NCBI GenBank assembly: GCA_964023205.1
Contig: OZ026836.1
Span: 5,074,993-5,138,992 of the forward strand
From: Lutraria lutraria
Lineage: Eukaryota; Mollusca; Bivalvia; Venerida; Mactridae
Reading direction: 5' to 3'
DNA: 64,000 bases
Program-made: the position numbers and the translations under genes
The notes under the pieces: model-generated
The model's input: only the letters and a program-made list of their open reading frames with translations
Databases searched by the model: none
What the model was told of the DNA's origin: nothing
Part shown: one piece after another, positions 1 through 14,600 of the stretch
How the letters are laid out: every line of letters starts with the position of its first letter
Numbering within the stretch: position 1 is the stretch's first letter

Positions 1-94
1 TTTGTCTTTTTGATGTTTTTACTTTAAAGTATGGTCTTTATTCACAAGATTGCCTTATCCGAAGGTGACCACTAACACAGGTTTGACTGTACAT
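1..94 (+). repeat. Dispersed repeat fragment ending in GACTGTA
   Basis: The stretch carries a 'ggtctttattcacaagattg' segment and ends in 'cacaggtttgactgta'. Nearly the same ending is found at 41463-41478, and related versions at 34440-34470 and 40920-41045. The shared end and shared internal phrases (GTCTTTATT, CACAGG) indicate one dispersed family. No coding capacity is seen. The left part may continue outside the window. Confidence 0.4.
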
Positions 95-135
95 TTGATA
101 TTTTAGAATTATCTTTTAGTTTTAATATGAGTCTC

Positions 136-527
136 TTAATGAGGTTTTCCAATCATAAGAAAACTACTGATTGGCGAAACGTACATAACGTAGTCATACT
201 GTACCAGACTCAAATTCTCTTTCACATCCAGTGCCACTGGAACAAAGTCTTTTATCAGTTCTTTCACATTATCTCTAACATCTTCAATAGTCATCGGAAC
301 TTGAAATTCTGGATCTTTCAGACTCGCTACAGAACAATCAGTGCTCTCTATTGTAGTGATACTAGCACAGGTAGTTATTGACCTAGATAGCAATCTTCTC
401 AATCCGTTAACATCACACTTCTGGAGATTTTCTAACGTACTAATTATGTCGTCGAATTCGCTCATTTTTTCAACCATCAGTTCTTCCGTTACTTGAAGGG
501 AATATCCAGTTTCGCCATACTCGATTC
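136..527 (-). CDS. Unrecognised candidate exon, minus strand
   Basis: An open frame of about 130 codons without a stop, long for DNA this AT-rich. On the minus strand it is entered through a plausible acceptor ('tgacgtccag' just before 527). From there the frame reads IEYGETGYSLQVTEEL and continues through a Met at 477 to a stop near 136. The product would be acidic and helical in its first half (SEFDDIISTLENLQK) with a later segment DVRDNVKELIKDFVPVALDV. No family is recognised. It could be an internal or terminal exon of a gene lying to the left, a decayed retrogene or a chance frame. No clear donor was found before the stop. Confidence 0.25.
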
Positions 528-1639
528 CTGGACGTCACAACTCATGATGAATAACATGAAGAACTAAAATAAGAATAGATCTTTTATTACAGGACCACTA
601 ACTAGATCGGGCAATATTTCAATATTTTTCTAACGACCTCCAGTAATATCTACGTAAATTGTTCCAGTGTATATAGATATGCACGTTTCATTTAATATCC
701 TGACAAAGTTAGCTCATTTCAAGATGTATTTTTTTTACTGGGAAATATCCCCCCCATTGTATTTAATGATGTCATCTACAAAGAAGGGAAAACAGACTGA
801 CATATCATCATCAATACCGACCTGAATTGTTCCAGGGTAGATAATGTACGTTTTATATCATATCCGGGCGAAATACGCCTATATCAATGGTCAGCATTTC
901 GTATTTAGTTTGATCATAGACACTTTCTTACTGGATGCTTTTACCCTGGAAGATAATATTATTGTCTCTTTTGTACAATACATAAATGGGTCGATTTTTG
1001 AATTCTATATTTATGTACAATCTAATTCCTTCGTTGCTGTTTTATTTACGACTTGTAATATTATTGTCAATGCTGACTGCGAACTTAACTAAATTGATGT
1101 TTTGTTTTAGAGATTATTATTGTATGCTTCATATTACACAAATTATGCCCATGTTTGCTTCAAGGAAGATTTTCACCAAACCTCTCTGACAATGCGTAGG
1201 CGATTCAATGTATTTTCTCACAGAATTCCTTGCAACTACAGAAGTTTTGATTTAAAGTTTGGTTATAAAACATCGACAGAAATGGGCAAGCAAAAACTAA
1301 CAGTGTTAATGTCCTGACGCCTGTTATTTCTCTAAAGCATGACGAAGCATATTTGAAAACCACCGATCACTGAGTGGTCGTTACATATTACATACTATTG
1401 GCTCAGTATCACATGCATGAACATTAAATACCACAATATTTATGTTCGATACATCGATGTAGATTGATAAATATTTTTTATTTGAATATAAGACAAATAT
1501 CCAACTTTTAACAAATTACAAACACACAATAAGTTTTACATTTCCAATTAAGATATATTTATGGAAGTTTTCGTATAGAATCATACCGAATCACGCATGC
1601 TTTTGTTTTCTTTTCTTCCGTTGCATGGAGTTTCACAAC

Positions 1640-1830
1640 TTTTTAAAAATGCTATTTCAGTTATATATGGCAACCGGTTAACCTAACCAGTTTTCTTGAA
1701 CTATATTCTAACAAATACTAACTTGTCCTTTCACGTGGAGAGTTCAACTTCTCCATATGTGGAGAAAAGTCGACATCTTTTCATATTTTCATGGCAGGGT
1801 ATGATCTGCCGCAACCAAGATTTTGAATGG
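1640..1830 (-). mobile_element. tRNA-derived SINE copy, body and tail (minus)
   Basis: Matches, in reverse orientation, the SINE copies at 24907-25130 and 40310-40560. It contains the tail block 'caaccggttaacctaaccag', the block 'actatattctaacaaatact' and the palindrome at 1749-1766 (TTCTCCATATGTGGAGAA). The last part, 'atgatctgccgcaaccaaga', corresponds to the start of the body just after the tRNA-like head. The head itself is mostly missing or too diverged to see. Confidence 0.6.
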
Positions 1831-2346
1831 TCATAATTAATTCATTATTTGGTATGTGCATTTGTGTGTGTGCGAACCTGTTAAAGGCTGTGTGAATATG
1901 CATACGTACATTTTTTTCTTTAATTTTACCTTACAGCCAATATGCTGAGAAAATGGCATACACTGAAACTGTAACTGGACATTCTAAATTCAATACATGA
2001 GGAATTCTATAAGAATCTTTCTAAATTCGACTCCAAATTTGAAGGATTAGCTGTTAACGTATTGAGACGTCTATTGTATTTGAAAAATTATACGTTTTCA
2101 ATTTAGAACGAGGCCATTGATAAATTTCTATGTGAATGAACTTTTCAGAAGCTGCCACACCATCTATTTGATCAATTGCCATTTGAATATAGCATTCGTG
2201 TTATTATCGAAGAGCCTTAGTATTTTAGGCTATTTGAAAGCGATTTATTTCAAACATTACCATATACAGGGGAAATCTTGAATTCAATTTATCTGAGACA
2301 ATGTTCTATTGATATCTTACCAAAGGCATTTTATCTCCTGCTTCAA

Positions 2347-2650
2347 CTAGTCTAGATGTTCGAAATGAAACAGCGTTCTGTGTTTTAACAGTTCAGTTAT
2401 TAGGTCCGATTTTGGATTGAATAAAGGACAGGAGAATAACCGTGTATTCCTGTTTACGATGCAACTTGTATCCACTACTTTAGGATCAATGTCGGAAACA
2501 TGGAATAATACTCTTTGACAAGAGGTGCATACCGGATATAATACAATGTCGTTTCTGCCGATCAATCCATCACTAATACATAATCCATTATAGTTACTCA
2601 ATAGTCCGATACATGATGAAACAAGCAACTGTTCCTCAACAACCATGGTT
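2347..2650 (-). CDS. Unrecognised candidate first coding exon, minus strand
   Basis: A 99-codon frame starting at 2646 with a strong initiation context on the minus strand (aaccATGg), directly preceded by an acceptor-like 'ctcttacag'. The product is rich in Cys and has a CxxC motif (YPVCTSCQRVLF, about residues 37-48) and a later SCPLF. The N-terminal arrangement (LLVSSCIGLL followed by a YPxCxxC motif) is loosely reminiscent of zinc-binding OB-fold proteins, but the second Cys pair of such a ribbon is not complete and no family is claimed. The frame runs to a stop at 2347; a real exon might end earlier at a minus-strand GT such as 'atcgtaaac'. It may be a first exon of a gene reading leftward, or chance. 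Confidence 0.25.
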
Positions 2651-5600
2651 CTGTAAGAGTCTTGGCCAATACTGTTTTAATCATGTTTTGTTCAGTCATA
2701 TGTAAGATATTGTTGATAAACTGCAATGTGGTTGCACCGAACAAAGGTAGCCGTGGCGTGAAACAGAACTAATTATTGTTTCCGTCATTTTCAGTCTCTT
2801 TTTGTTCCACTCCATCATTAAAATTATAGTACGATCAGATTAACGATAGTACACAAAGATTTATGGTTACATGTTCACAATTATTGTTGTTAAGAGTATG
2901 TGTGTACATTTGTATTATGAAACATGCAGACTTCATTTTTTATTAGATATCTTGTCAACACTAGGAAGTTTGCGAACTGTCAATTGACGTAGCAGTGTAC
3001 TTTATTCCAAACACATAATTATGACTGTATTGACGTCTTTAGATTATACCCAGTAGTTTCCTTAATTGTTCTGTTCTGCAAATTGGTATGTGCAATCATT
3101 TTGTTCAAATGCTTGTATTTTTATATTTCATGCACAAGTCATGGCAACTTGATAAATGAGTCAATTACGTGACAACGATAAGTTTCCAGGATGCATTCTT
3201 AAGTAATGTTATAAATTGCATTTATTTTCTTATACGATTTCCGTTGTAATAATGGTGCTCTTCTAAAGTTGTGTAGTTTTTTGGTCGATCGATATGGAGC
3301 CTAGAACTATAAAACGCTGTATTGAAAGTTTATGCGAATTTTAAGCCCATTTGTTTTGCAAACTTTCCTCAACAAATTCCCACACGAATTTGAATCGATA
3401 CAGAACTCACGTAAATGATGTTCTAAAGATATATATCAACGTTACATGTGACGTTCTACCGACTCTCCTTAGGCATTTTTGCTGATAATTTATATGTGGT
3501 TTTGACAGACGATGAGCATCATATATGTAATTTAACTTTATTACAACGATTTATCTGCAAAAAAACTTACAATTTATACCAACGATGGACTGGTTCTGAA
3601 AATTATTGCATTGTTTTTACCACTTTGGTATAAGACGTTTTCCGTGCCAGTCAGTTATTGCTTGATTAGTTTTCCTGATATGATGAAAAATGAAATTCTT
3701 TTCAGGGAGATAGACCTCAAAGACAGTGTAAAACCTGTTCTATTTGACACATTCTGTGTACTCCAACCTATAGATTGCTTTCAACTATAGCTTATAGCGA
3801 GTTTAAGAACATTCTTCATTAGTGTTCACTTGTTTACCGTTCCATCTCCGGAGACGTCAAAACTTGTACTTCGCATCTGAAGTTCATTGAAAATAATTTC
3901 ATAAAATAAGAGAAGAGTAATTACATTGACACTTTTAAAGCGGGATTATTCTCTAAGCAATGCTTTACTACTATTTGGTGATATACAACTTAATTATATG
4001 ACTTCAAGCTTCCAATTTAAGAACGCTATTTATTGCCACATTCGAGACGCTAATTAAGAAGCCCGCGAAAGGTTTTCTTGCAGACAGAACAAACGTTTTA
4101 CTGGCACAAATGACGCCATAAACTACTAACACAATATCTACAATATAATCATCTACTATCTTTATTGTAAATCAGAAACAAGTGTGGAATATGGATTAAG
4201 ACAAGCACATAAAAGAAAAAACAACACAAAAACACACACAAGCAATACACGTGAAACAGGATGAACAACACCAACATACTGCATATCTTAATTAATACAC
4301 ACATGCATGCATCAAAGATAAAACAAAACCAAAAAGAATTCAAAAACATATATGTGCCCTTTTTTAAAAATCGTTGAAGGTCAAGTATATACGAGAAGGA
4401 CGTCAATACAGTTTAGATAACAGACCCATCTATGACTAGCACGTGGTTTTCTTGACATCTGTGTTAGTCAAACGTCATTGATAACCGGGTCTCGGAAGAC
4501 ATTGCGAGAGTTTATGTTAAATGCCGACTTTGGCCGTATGACGTTATTTTTCGAGAATGTTTCGAATTGTTGCACTATATAGACACTAAAATGTCTAAGT
4601 AAATGGATTTAAATCATAAAGCTGAACACTGTAACATCAATTACAGTAAGTAGAAACATTTATCCAGGAATATGTCTGTCTTTTACTTACGCACGTGGGT
4701 GTTTTAAGTACATTAGCTGTTTCTTTGTTTTGTGTTATTTTGAGGTCTGTGCTACAATGTGGTACAACCATACGGATATTGACAACTATAAAACAGTGAC
4801 GTTAACGAAATTTGTGCAAAAATGGTAGTGTTCATGTGTTATTGGTTAGAGATTATGACGTCATTTTTTCTGAGACAATTAAGCTATTGGGGATGTACTT
4901 CATTGACATATTGTAATATTCTTCATCTAATATAAAACAGAAGCATTGTAATAACGACCATCTGTAACACAGCTTAATGCTACATAGTCATTTCATAACA
5001 GTGATTACAATAATAATCATAAATAAAAATCGTAATCATTCTGCTCAACTACATTAAGAGTTGTATAAATTGTTCAGGAATTACAACCAGAAGGTTTCTA
5101 ATGATCTCGGTAGCGTTTGTAACTAGGTACCGAATAACAACGTTTTCTAAAGGTTCTTAATTTTAACGGAGATTATTGCTTTGAAATAAATCTTAAATCG
5201 TTCGTTTCGAACGTAAGTAATACTTGTGTAATACATCATAGAAATAAACTGCTACCTGTACATCTGGCGATACAAGATTGGTCTCCATATTTTAATAATT
5301 ATTTAAATGAACTTTTAATTAGTTCCAAATACCAGCACTCTCATCCGAACATTCAGCCAAACGTGTGATTTTGAAACGTTTTATTTTCTTACTTTAATTA
5401 GGACATCTGTGTTGATGTATAACTTAGAGATCATGATAAAATATAGTTTCCTGGTTTCATAAATATTTTAAATTTAAATGACAAAACATACAATTAATAG
5501 TTGATTACTTATTGTCACTTCATTCTGTTGCTCTTTAGGTTGATCGATGGTGTTGAACTGAATATATTTGACATAAAACATTTTTATAGGGACAACTTTA

Positions 5601-8600
5601 TTTCATCTAGGTACACAGTCATTGACTGGCATATATATCTAGGTAGTACATGTCACGTGATGATGTTTTCCACCGTGACGTGTTAAGCCCTTTGCATGAC
5701 TCCAAATGGAATATTGAAGCTAGGTTAATGATAACAATACAAAGATAAAAAAGAACCTCTGACATAAATATGTCCGTATGTTACTGATTGGTACATTCAA
5801 ATTTAATAGCAGTCCTTATGTGGGCTTTAATTGAACTCGAGTTCACGTTATTGGGTAATAAATAACTCAAAGGCATCATTGATTTGCTTCATTGTCTGTA
5901 AGTACATAGTTTTGTGCAAAAAATACCAAAGGACTCTGGCTGAGTATGTGAATATTTGAACAATATTATTATTGTGTGTAGTAAGCTAATTACTAGCTAC
6001 GCTTTTTGAAGGGAAGTATTCTATACAAATGTAACAAAACAAATCAAAAGAAACGAATCTCTTGAGGATAGCATAACAAGTTTTTTTTATCTAAATTCCA
6101 CAAAGGAGTCACTGTCTTACTTGCTGGATATCCCTCGAGACAAAAATGAAAATTTATACATTAGGACGGTACAATAGCAAGTGTCCCAGCTAATTTAATA
6201 TTGCTTCCGTCCTTACGATCGAGTATGTACGTAATACGATATTCTGGGTAATCGGTCCCATGACGATTAAATTGACAGACTTTTATATTAAAAGGGTCAT
6301 TATTCTAGATTTCTGCTTTTCCAGCTTATTGTAAATGTCACTCATAGAAGATTATATGCGATAAATCGTGCTTTAATTATTAATTCAACCCTTTGAGCAG
6401 AATGTATAACGCTCGTGAAATAAGTTTTAATTAAATACATTTTCTGGAATAATCTTTCTTTAGAATCGATTGTAGTGACAACAAGCGATCTGGGCAGAGT
6501 CATTAATGCTCACGAACGGTTGCTACCACTGGAACAACGGATTTATAAATGATATAATAAATGTAGTAAATGCGTGTTTGCAAACATGTGCTTTTGAAGT
6601 AACGGTACTTAATGCATGATTTATACATACTTGTTTGTGAGGATTATAAACACTAGAATATCACAATAATGGTGATTTAACTAGCCATGCGATTTGACTT
6701 GCAGGCAATTGAAATTAGAGCTTTGCAATGAAAGGGCTAAACAAAAGACCTCGTACGTGTTACGGGATATTTTATACATGCGTGATATTTTTTCTCCCAC
6801 ACGGTGTATGTTTATGATTCTGACAACTTGGAGTATTTTCAGCCGAGAAGTAAGTCTATTTAATTGTAATGGTTAGAAATATGTGTTTATTATTATAATG
6901 AGTTATGCTTTTATGGGTTATCCAACTTATATATTGTATAATTGAATTTATTTATGTTAAAAGGGTTTGTTTTTGTAATTCTATGTGTATTGTTATTAAT
7001 AAGTTATTGCAATGTGTGACTTATATAAGTATAAGATTTAATTAATAGGATAATGTTTTGATAAAGTAAGTTAATAAAGTAATTAATGAATTAATGATTG
7101 ACAGAAATATCAATAGAGATCTTACCAATACATTTTGATCATTTGTTTAAATGTGTAATATTTTGAGCGTTCTATATTTTATGTGGTGAATGCTTGTAAA
7201 CATCTGAATGTGTATTTATAATTACATATTTATTAATTAATTATACATTCATACCATAATACTTCGCAGAACTTCACCAACATTTATCATTCTCTTTATT
7301 CTGTGTAAAATAATTCAAACAAATTTAATCATTTCGAAGTTATTTCATAGCTTTTCAATTTGACTGATAAGCACAGCCGTAAAGATGGTTTAGTTGTGGA
7401 AAAGTTGTTAGATTATTTTAGATGACTCGATGAGATTAATGTATTTGTCATGTTAGGATCAAAGTACGAAGTCGACATACGATTAATGTGTTGTCCTTCG
7501 TATTCTATCTAGTTTGTAACAGATTACTTAGAAAAAATAGCATCTAGTACTCAGCGCTAAATTGTCCAAATTCCTCGACATATATAATTATATTTCTACA
7601 ATATTCACACTAATCGATTAATTATATGTTTGTATTAGAAGAAAACAATTGTGTTAATCTCGAGCCGATGAAGCCTTTGTGCCAAACAGAACAGCAAATG
7701 ACTACGTTTTGCATTCGCATCAGTTGAGCAGAATTCACCACATTTTTCATAGCAAAAGCTAAATCAATATAAGTACTTACTTGTTTTGATTTGCTTTCTT
7801 TACGTGTAACATCTGATTCAATGTTTGTATCCATTCCATCAATGTTTTTTGGGTGATTTATTCTCAACAATTTACTTCAGAAATAGATAGAATGTGTTCG
7901 TATATATCATGTTTATCTGATCCTGAGATACACGAGGTAAATCCCATATTGATACGAAATAGAATGTCTTATAACGAAAAAAATTACTTTGATATACTTT
8001 CCGCGCGTGACGTGAAAACTTGTGTTTTGGTAGAATGACATTAATCATTAAAATAAATGTTTTACACCTCTTAGTAGCATGTTAGTTTTCTATCTATAAG
8101 CTCAAATCTATGCTCGTTTTGTATAAGTCTGCGACGAATTGATTTATAGCCAGTTTACATTCTCATTCGAATAAAATCTATTTTTCTTTTTTTACACTTG
8201 CTGAAACAAAAACCAGAAGCTGCTTGGAAAGTAGAGTTTCGATTCTTTTAAAGAGTTAAGTTTTCTTTCGGAATATGAAACCAAGCTGTATAACATTGAA
8301 CTAACGAAAACACCTTCTACTCGTTTAAAACAGTGAACGAACATAAGAAACGGTTTTGTACAATAAAAAATAGTACCATTTTGTCTTTAGATATTCCATA
8401 TCTAACGGCTCTGGCTTACTTCACGTTTTAAAACTGACAACGAAAGCGCGAACAAAAGTTATGTTAAGGTGCGTAAAAAAATGTATTATAGTGTAAATGA
8501 CAGAAACATTTGAACCGTTCAATAGAGTTTCATGTTTAGTACGATTTCTAATACGTATTAATAACATTGATAATAACATTAACAATCGCGAGTTAATAGT

Positions 8601-11600
8601 GTTTACTATTGTACAGTGAACGTTAAATAATTAAGCGACGTATAATGCAAAGGTATATTTCTAAAACTTACTGACCACGGGAAAGAAAGAATACCCAGCG
8701 CCATCAATGTATAACCAAATCAAAATTCATCGCGACAAATTGTGTTTTCGTTTCTAGTATGTAGAACGTGATTGCTTGATAATGAATGCAACTTAAAATT
8801 ACATGAAATAAACGTGCTTAAAGGAACTGGGACATTGTTAGGTCCAGACATGACTTACACATTTCCATGTTAAGCTAATCACAATATTGAAATATATTTC
8901 AAAATCGTACGTGCGACGGATGCTGTACTCGTACATATGATTGAATATATGTACATGTTAACAGAATGCAAAACATATAAGAGTGAGTGTTTTACAAACT
9001 ACCAACAAACTACTTAAAGATAAGTTAAGAGTCATACATGTTTGTACTAATCTAGCCTATATAAAATCCATTATTTAACAAAAGCATGTTGTTTTCATTT
9101 ACAATAAAGGGGAACAAGTTTATCGATTGACATATTGTACGAATCGCCCTCATTTCCATTTCTTACATATAAAGTGGGTAAAGGTAGAACACCCTGGTTG
9201 ATATTTTCAGTTAGAAGTTGCATGTATAAGTTTGTTTTTATCATCACCTTTCTATCAGCACCACGCTTGTGCAGTATGATATATGGTTTAAACATTAACA
9301 ATGTATGTTAATGACGTTAGGTTTGCTTTACTGTAAAACCATGTAAATCAGCGGCTTTTGGGTTCGTTTCCTTGAATTACATAACACTTGTTAATCGTAT
9401 ATTCATTTATATTATAACACTTAAATGTATTTTACAAAAGCTCACTGGAACGGAATTATTTACGCATGTATGCTGTCCCTCAATCAATTTTAAATAATTG
9501 TCTGTATTAACAATCTATATACCTCTCTGTCTATCATTATTCGCGTGGGTATCAATAAAAGTGACAATGCGCATCGTTAAATTGTGTTTCCGGATTTATT
9601 GAGTTCTTGAATCTAGACTAAAAACCCGGATATAAAATATTTGATGTTAACTCACCAGAACGTAGAAAAATACTACTACAGCGGTCCGAGACAATTCAAG
9701 CTTTCTTCTATGACGTGCTGACTCTTTCATCACGTGACAGCCTCATAGCGTGTGTTACATCGTTTACTTCTAGCGACTTCAGTGGGTTTCAGCAAACGTC
9801 TGTTTGTGAGTCCCCGAAGACGTTCTAGCTCCTACTTTATCTGTTATTGTTGTCGTCTGCTTGCAGTGTAATGCCCGGATGGGTACTTAAGTTGTCAGTT
9901 TCTCGAAGATTACACAAGGATTACTCTCACATGTATATTGACGACAAGCATTTCAAGAAACAAATAATTTATAGTATTTATAGTACATGTATATTGTTCC
10001 TTGTTCTTTGTTGACAGTTTGGAGTTTTATTGAAGCTGCATTTTATGATAATATCATTCTGTTGAAACAAAACAAAGTTAGAAATCAACGAAGACAATGT
10101 ATATGTTTGGAATGGTTTGGAATATACGTACATGTATGTCGTTATTTACTCTTACAGTACCAAAACCGAGACTGCAAGCCAGGAAAGAGCCAAGCCGGCA
10201 TGCATATCCATGAAGCCTGAACAGACACTTCAATGACAATTCTAAATTTAAATTGTGATATATTGTAAGTTGAGAAGGGTCTATTTCGAAATGGAAATAA
10301 GGCGATTTCATTCATGAAATTCTGCTTAATGGCGCACAGGATTGTTATTATAATAATTAATTATTGTTATTGTGCATGAATTATACACAGGTGCCTTATC
10401 ACTATTTATAGGTATATATACGTACGTCAAATGGCATGTCACTACATGAAGTAAAATTATGTTAATGTATGAGAATTTTAATTTTAACTTTATATTTCAC
10501 AGCATTTATTATTTTAATGTATTGAAACCATTGTGTTATTACGAATCCATTCGATGATGATGATATAACTGTTTTTTTAGTTACCTATTCTGTTCGTGTC
10601 TTGTATTACCACCCTACTTTCAACATCCTGTCTCGCCATGTCCTCCCATTCTACTGGTAACACGAACCTCAAAATACATATTTCTATTTGAAGTATTTTG
10701 TCCTATCCTACATGTTAGACTGTCTAGGAATATCGCTAATTAATTATTAATGAGATGCCTCTTTTCCTCGTTATTAAATTATAAGCCCTGTTCATTTATA
10801 TTCAGTTAATTATTTTCAGTTATGGGAGTGAATTCTGCTTTAAGTTGTTCATAGCAATCAATTGTGTTCATAATTCATCTATGCTTTTTAATTTATGTGT
10901 TTTATTTGTATAACTTGGTGATTAATGGGTTTGGGAGTCAATACATTTTAGATTAATCATGGCACAAGCAAAGTAGTTGGATTCAACTTCATCTTTATTT
11001 ATTGCTACCGTCAGTATTAAATTCCCATTTATGTGCAGTATTGTTTATTTGGCGTAGATAAGGATTTTATGCAGCAATGTCTGCTAAATAATTGAATTAC
11101 AAGTTGCAAAGATGTCGGAATGGAATACTATTTAAATCACAAAATCTCAAATATTTGTTCCTTCGTCCTAAGATACGTTCACACAAAACAGTTAATTTCC
11201 CAACATCAGATTTATAGCGTTATCATTTTCAGACCAATTTTAAACAAACAAATATACGGGACATATACCCTTAATTCAACTAGTTCAACCTGATTGTTTA
11301 CTTGCAACGTCGAGGTCATATCAAAGCTTTTTAGCTTAAAGCTACATGTCGTATTTTTGTGGTTGCTGTGAAAAAATTCGTCTCCAGGGAAACGTTTCCA
11401 AAAAATCTAATCGTAAGAATGTAATAAAACACTAATTCTGGTTTCAAGACAGCAATAAAACCACAGTCGACTCGATTCTGGTAACTGTTCTTTAATTTAT
11501 GTTTCAAACGATACTTCAAATCTAACTTTTGTTCGCCCACGTCTTTTCTTCACGAGAAAACTAAACTCTTTTTGACGTAGAACACAAATATCAGATGGCT

Positions 11601-14600
11601 TAGAAATTAAACATTTCCATTTTTTCTAAAACTGATACATTTCATTGCGATTAATTTATTGGTACTCATTTTTTAAATACAATGAGATTATTGTCATGTT
11701 GTTAGATTTATAAGCAATCTGCAGTATAATTACTAAATATTAAGAGATGTATTTAGAAAGACAAAACATATTCTTTCTGAACCGTAATTGGAAACCTGTG
11801 TTTACTGAGGTACTGCCATGAATGGCCAATGTATTAACAACAATATTGATAACAATGTATTGCACAAAAGCATTGCCTCATTTAAATTTACTGATCTTTT
11901 TTCAACTTTATAATATGTCAGCTTCGTATTAGCGCCAATTTTATTTACATTTTCATGTTTATTTGTATTTCTAATTACTTAAATAGACCAAAACTAAGTG
12001 AAAGTTGTCATTAAAGTTTTTATGAACAGGAAGTTGATAATGTCTGTCTGTGATGTTAGCTTTTAGACATAAACCTCAAACAGTTGATGCAGCAAATGCC
12101 ATAAATATGATTTGGCACTGTGCCAAGAGACACGGATTTTATATTGTGCAATTAGCATTTTTCGGGTCATGAACCCGGAGACACGCTGCTGTGTTGCATT
12201 ACCATGTTTTATATGTTTTAAATGAGTTTTAAAATGGTCGCAACTGCGTATAATTAATGCATGATTCTGGGTTTAGCGAAGAGAACATCACGGTATTTCT
12301 TATTAAGACAAGTAAGGATGCCAGGTATATCTAAGTAAATGATGGTAAAAGTTGCGCACCTGTATGTTAGTATTATTGCACTTGATGTTCCTGATAAAGG
12401 ACAGATAGCAGTTTGTGGTCTCATTATGTACGTCCTGTAATTGGCTTCTATATTAGATTTTATCGTTCCTTGGTCAATAAATTTGACAGGTCCTGGTTGG
12501 TTTTAATAAACAGGTGAACCTCATGGTATTTCAGAATAGCTCACCTTTGAAGATTCCAATGAGGCACACTCGAATCAAATTTAAATGTATGGTTTTTTTA
12601 AAATTTATTACACACTATTTTATGAAGTACATCGACACTTATGCTAAGAGAATGCACGAGCTTATGTGATATTTTATGCATGTTTCAATTTGACTAATCT
12701 GTTATCCACAACGATGAAAAAATCACGTAACTTCTATAGAGCGCAATCGTCAAATAATTTCTGCTAGAAAATTATCGAAAACAAACTGTATGCACGCATA
12801 AACCGTCGAGCTCTATCTGCTGATAACCTGCAACTCTATGTTTTTGCTAATAAAATACAATGTGTGATTAAAAATAATCAGATTTTATGATGCACGCATT
12901 GTGCATCACTTGTTTTATTTCATTTTGATGTGCAATTTTAAGTCTCCTTCGGGAACTATTTTCCCCAAAAGTAGCTCCGCGCACAGACAACAAACACATG
13001 TTGATACAAAGACCGAATGATCTGACAATATGTAGTTCTAAAACCGCCAGAAGCAAGCTTGGCAACCTGTTTTATACCATCAAAAGTTAAATTCTTCTTG
13101 AAAATCAGACATCATGTAACGTAATAAGCGTTAATAAATTATCAATATTAAGTGCATTGCGCTGTAGAGGTACATTAACATCTCCTATACCATGTCTTTC
13201 TTGGAATCGAACATAATTCGCAGAGACAAGGACCTCCATTTTATCTCCCCTCCAAGGTCCTGTAAAACTCTTTGTACCGGTTGTATCCTGAGAACCCGGT
13301 CCAACAAATATTTATCACACGAATTGCGCCAAGTTTATTTGTTCATCTAATTCGATGCTATTGATGGATTTCTATGTACACTCAGAGAAAAAGTAGTTTT
13401 ATAGCATTTTCTTCTCTTTGAATGTCTATAGTAATTGATGTCCTGTATTTATTACAAGTCTGTTTCTGATGGTTGATTCCGGTATCAAAGAAAATATTGA
13501 CAGTCGTATTTCCAGAATGAATATATTATATGGAAATTAGGCTTTGTTGTTGTTTTGTTTGACAACAAATCTGCCTATCATGGAGCACAAATTTAATAAA
13601 ACTTGCACGTTCTATCAATGCTAAATCCTGCGATAGAAGTCAGCATAATTATTTAATTAGTGTTTTATTCTAAGTGTTGTGACTTTATTTGATGCACCAT
13701 TCAACATTTGGGTGTGCTCTTATGTTCGCAACAAAGCACCATAAACATTCTGTATTGATCTATACAAATGCAATCACTCATATGTCTGGTAACTGCGTAA
13801 AAATCGTCGTTTTTTTGGTAGAATATAATTTATATACATCGAATTTTGTTTGGCATGTGAAATCCCGAACGGTGATACCTTATAATGCAATACAAGTTTA
13901 ATCATATGTGCGCCCCAGCCTGCTATAGAAACTCCTACATGTATATGACTAAGTAAATTTTGAGTAGATATTAAATAAACGTGCCATTTTACATAATGTT
14001 CACATATAATTGATTGATACTTATATTAGACATATTAGATATACCGACTGCCACCAAGTCCGTTTTCTCATTGATTTTAAGAACAAGCTTCGTTTTTTAA
14101 ACCAATCATTTAATACATATCTCTAATATTCTTTCATAAATCAAATATACACTAAGCACCAAGTGTTTGTATGTGTTAAAAACTTACAATAATTAGTTCT
14201 TTCATAGCAACAATTCGATAGTATTCAACGATAAGATGTGCTTGAATGCGTATAATGTACCCACAATCGTTCATACCTAAGCTCCGAAGATTAACTACCT
14301 TGTTTAAGTGGGTATTACCGACAGAAAATCTGCAAATCACATCCACCTGATTTCGATGAAACCACTTTTTGCTAGTTAAGTGTCTCGACTACGTATCCTA
14401 TGTGGTATATGGCATAACGTACATTACATTGCAAAAACAGAATGAAACTCATTCCTCGAAAAAGAAAACATCGCGATTAACCGATAAGACCGTATATAAT
14501 ATTATATTGTTATTATAAGTCTAGTAACGATTACATGATTTTCGAGTAGCGATATCAATTAGCTATTCGCTTTCTTCTTTTTCTTTTGTCGCGGCTACTT

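Noticed and set aside
7622..7870. Minus-strand frame interrupted by a strong donor-like gtaagtac
   Set aside because: There is no acceptor or ATG at the beginning and no similarity; a single GTAAGT is expected by chance at this scale.
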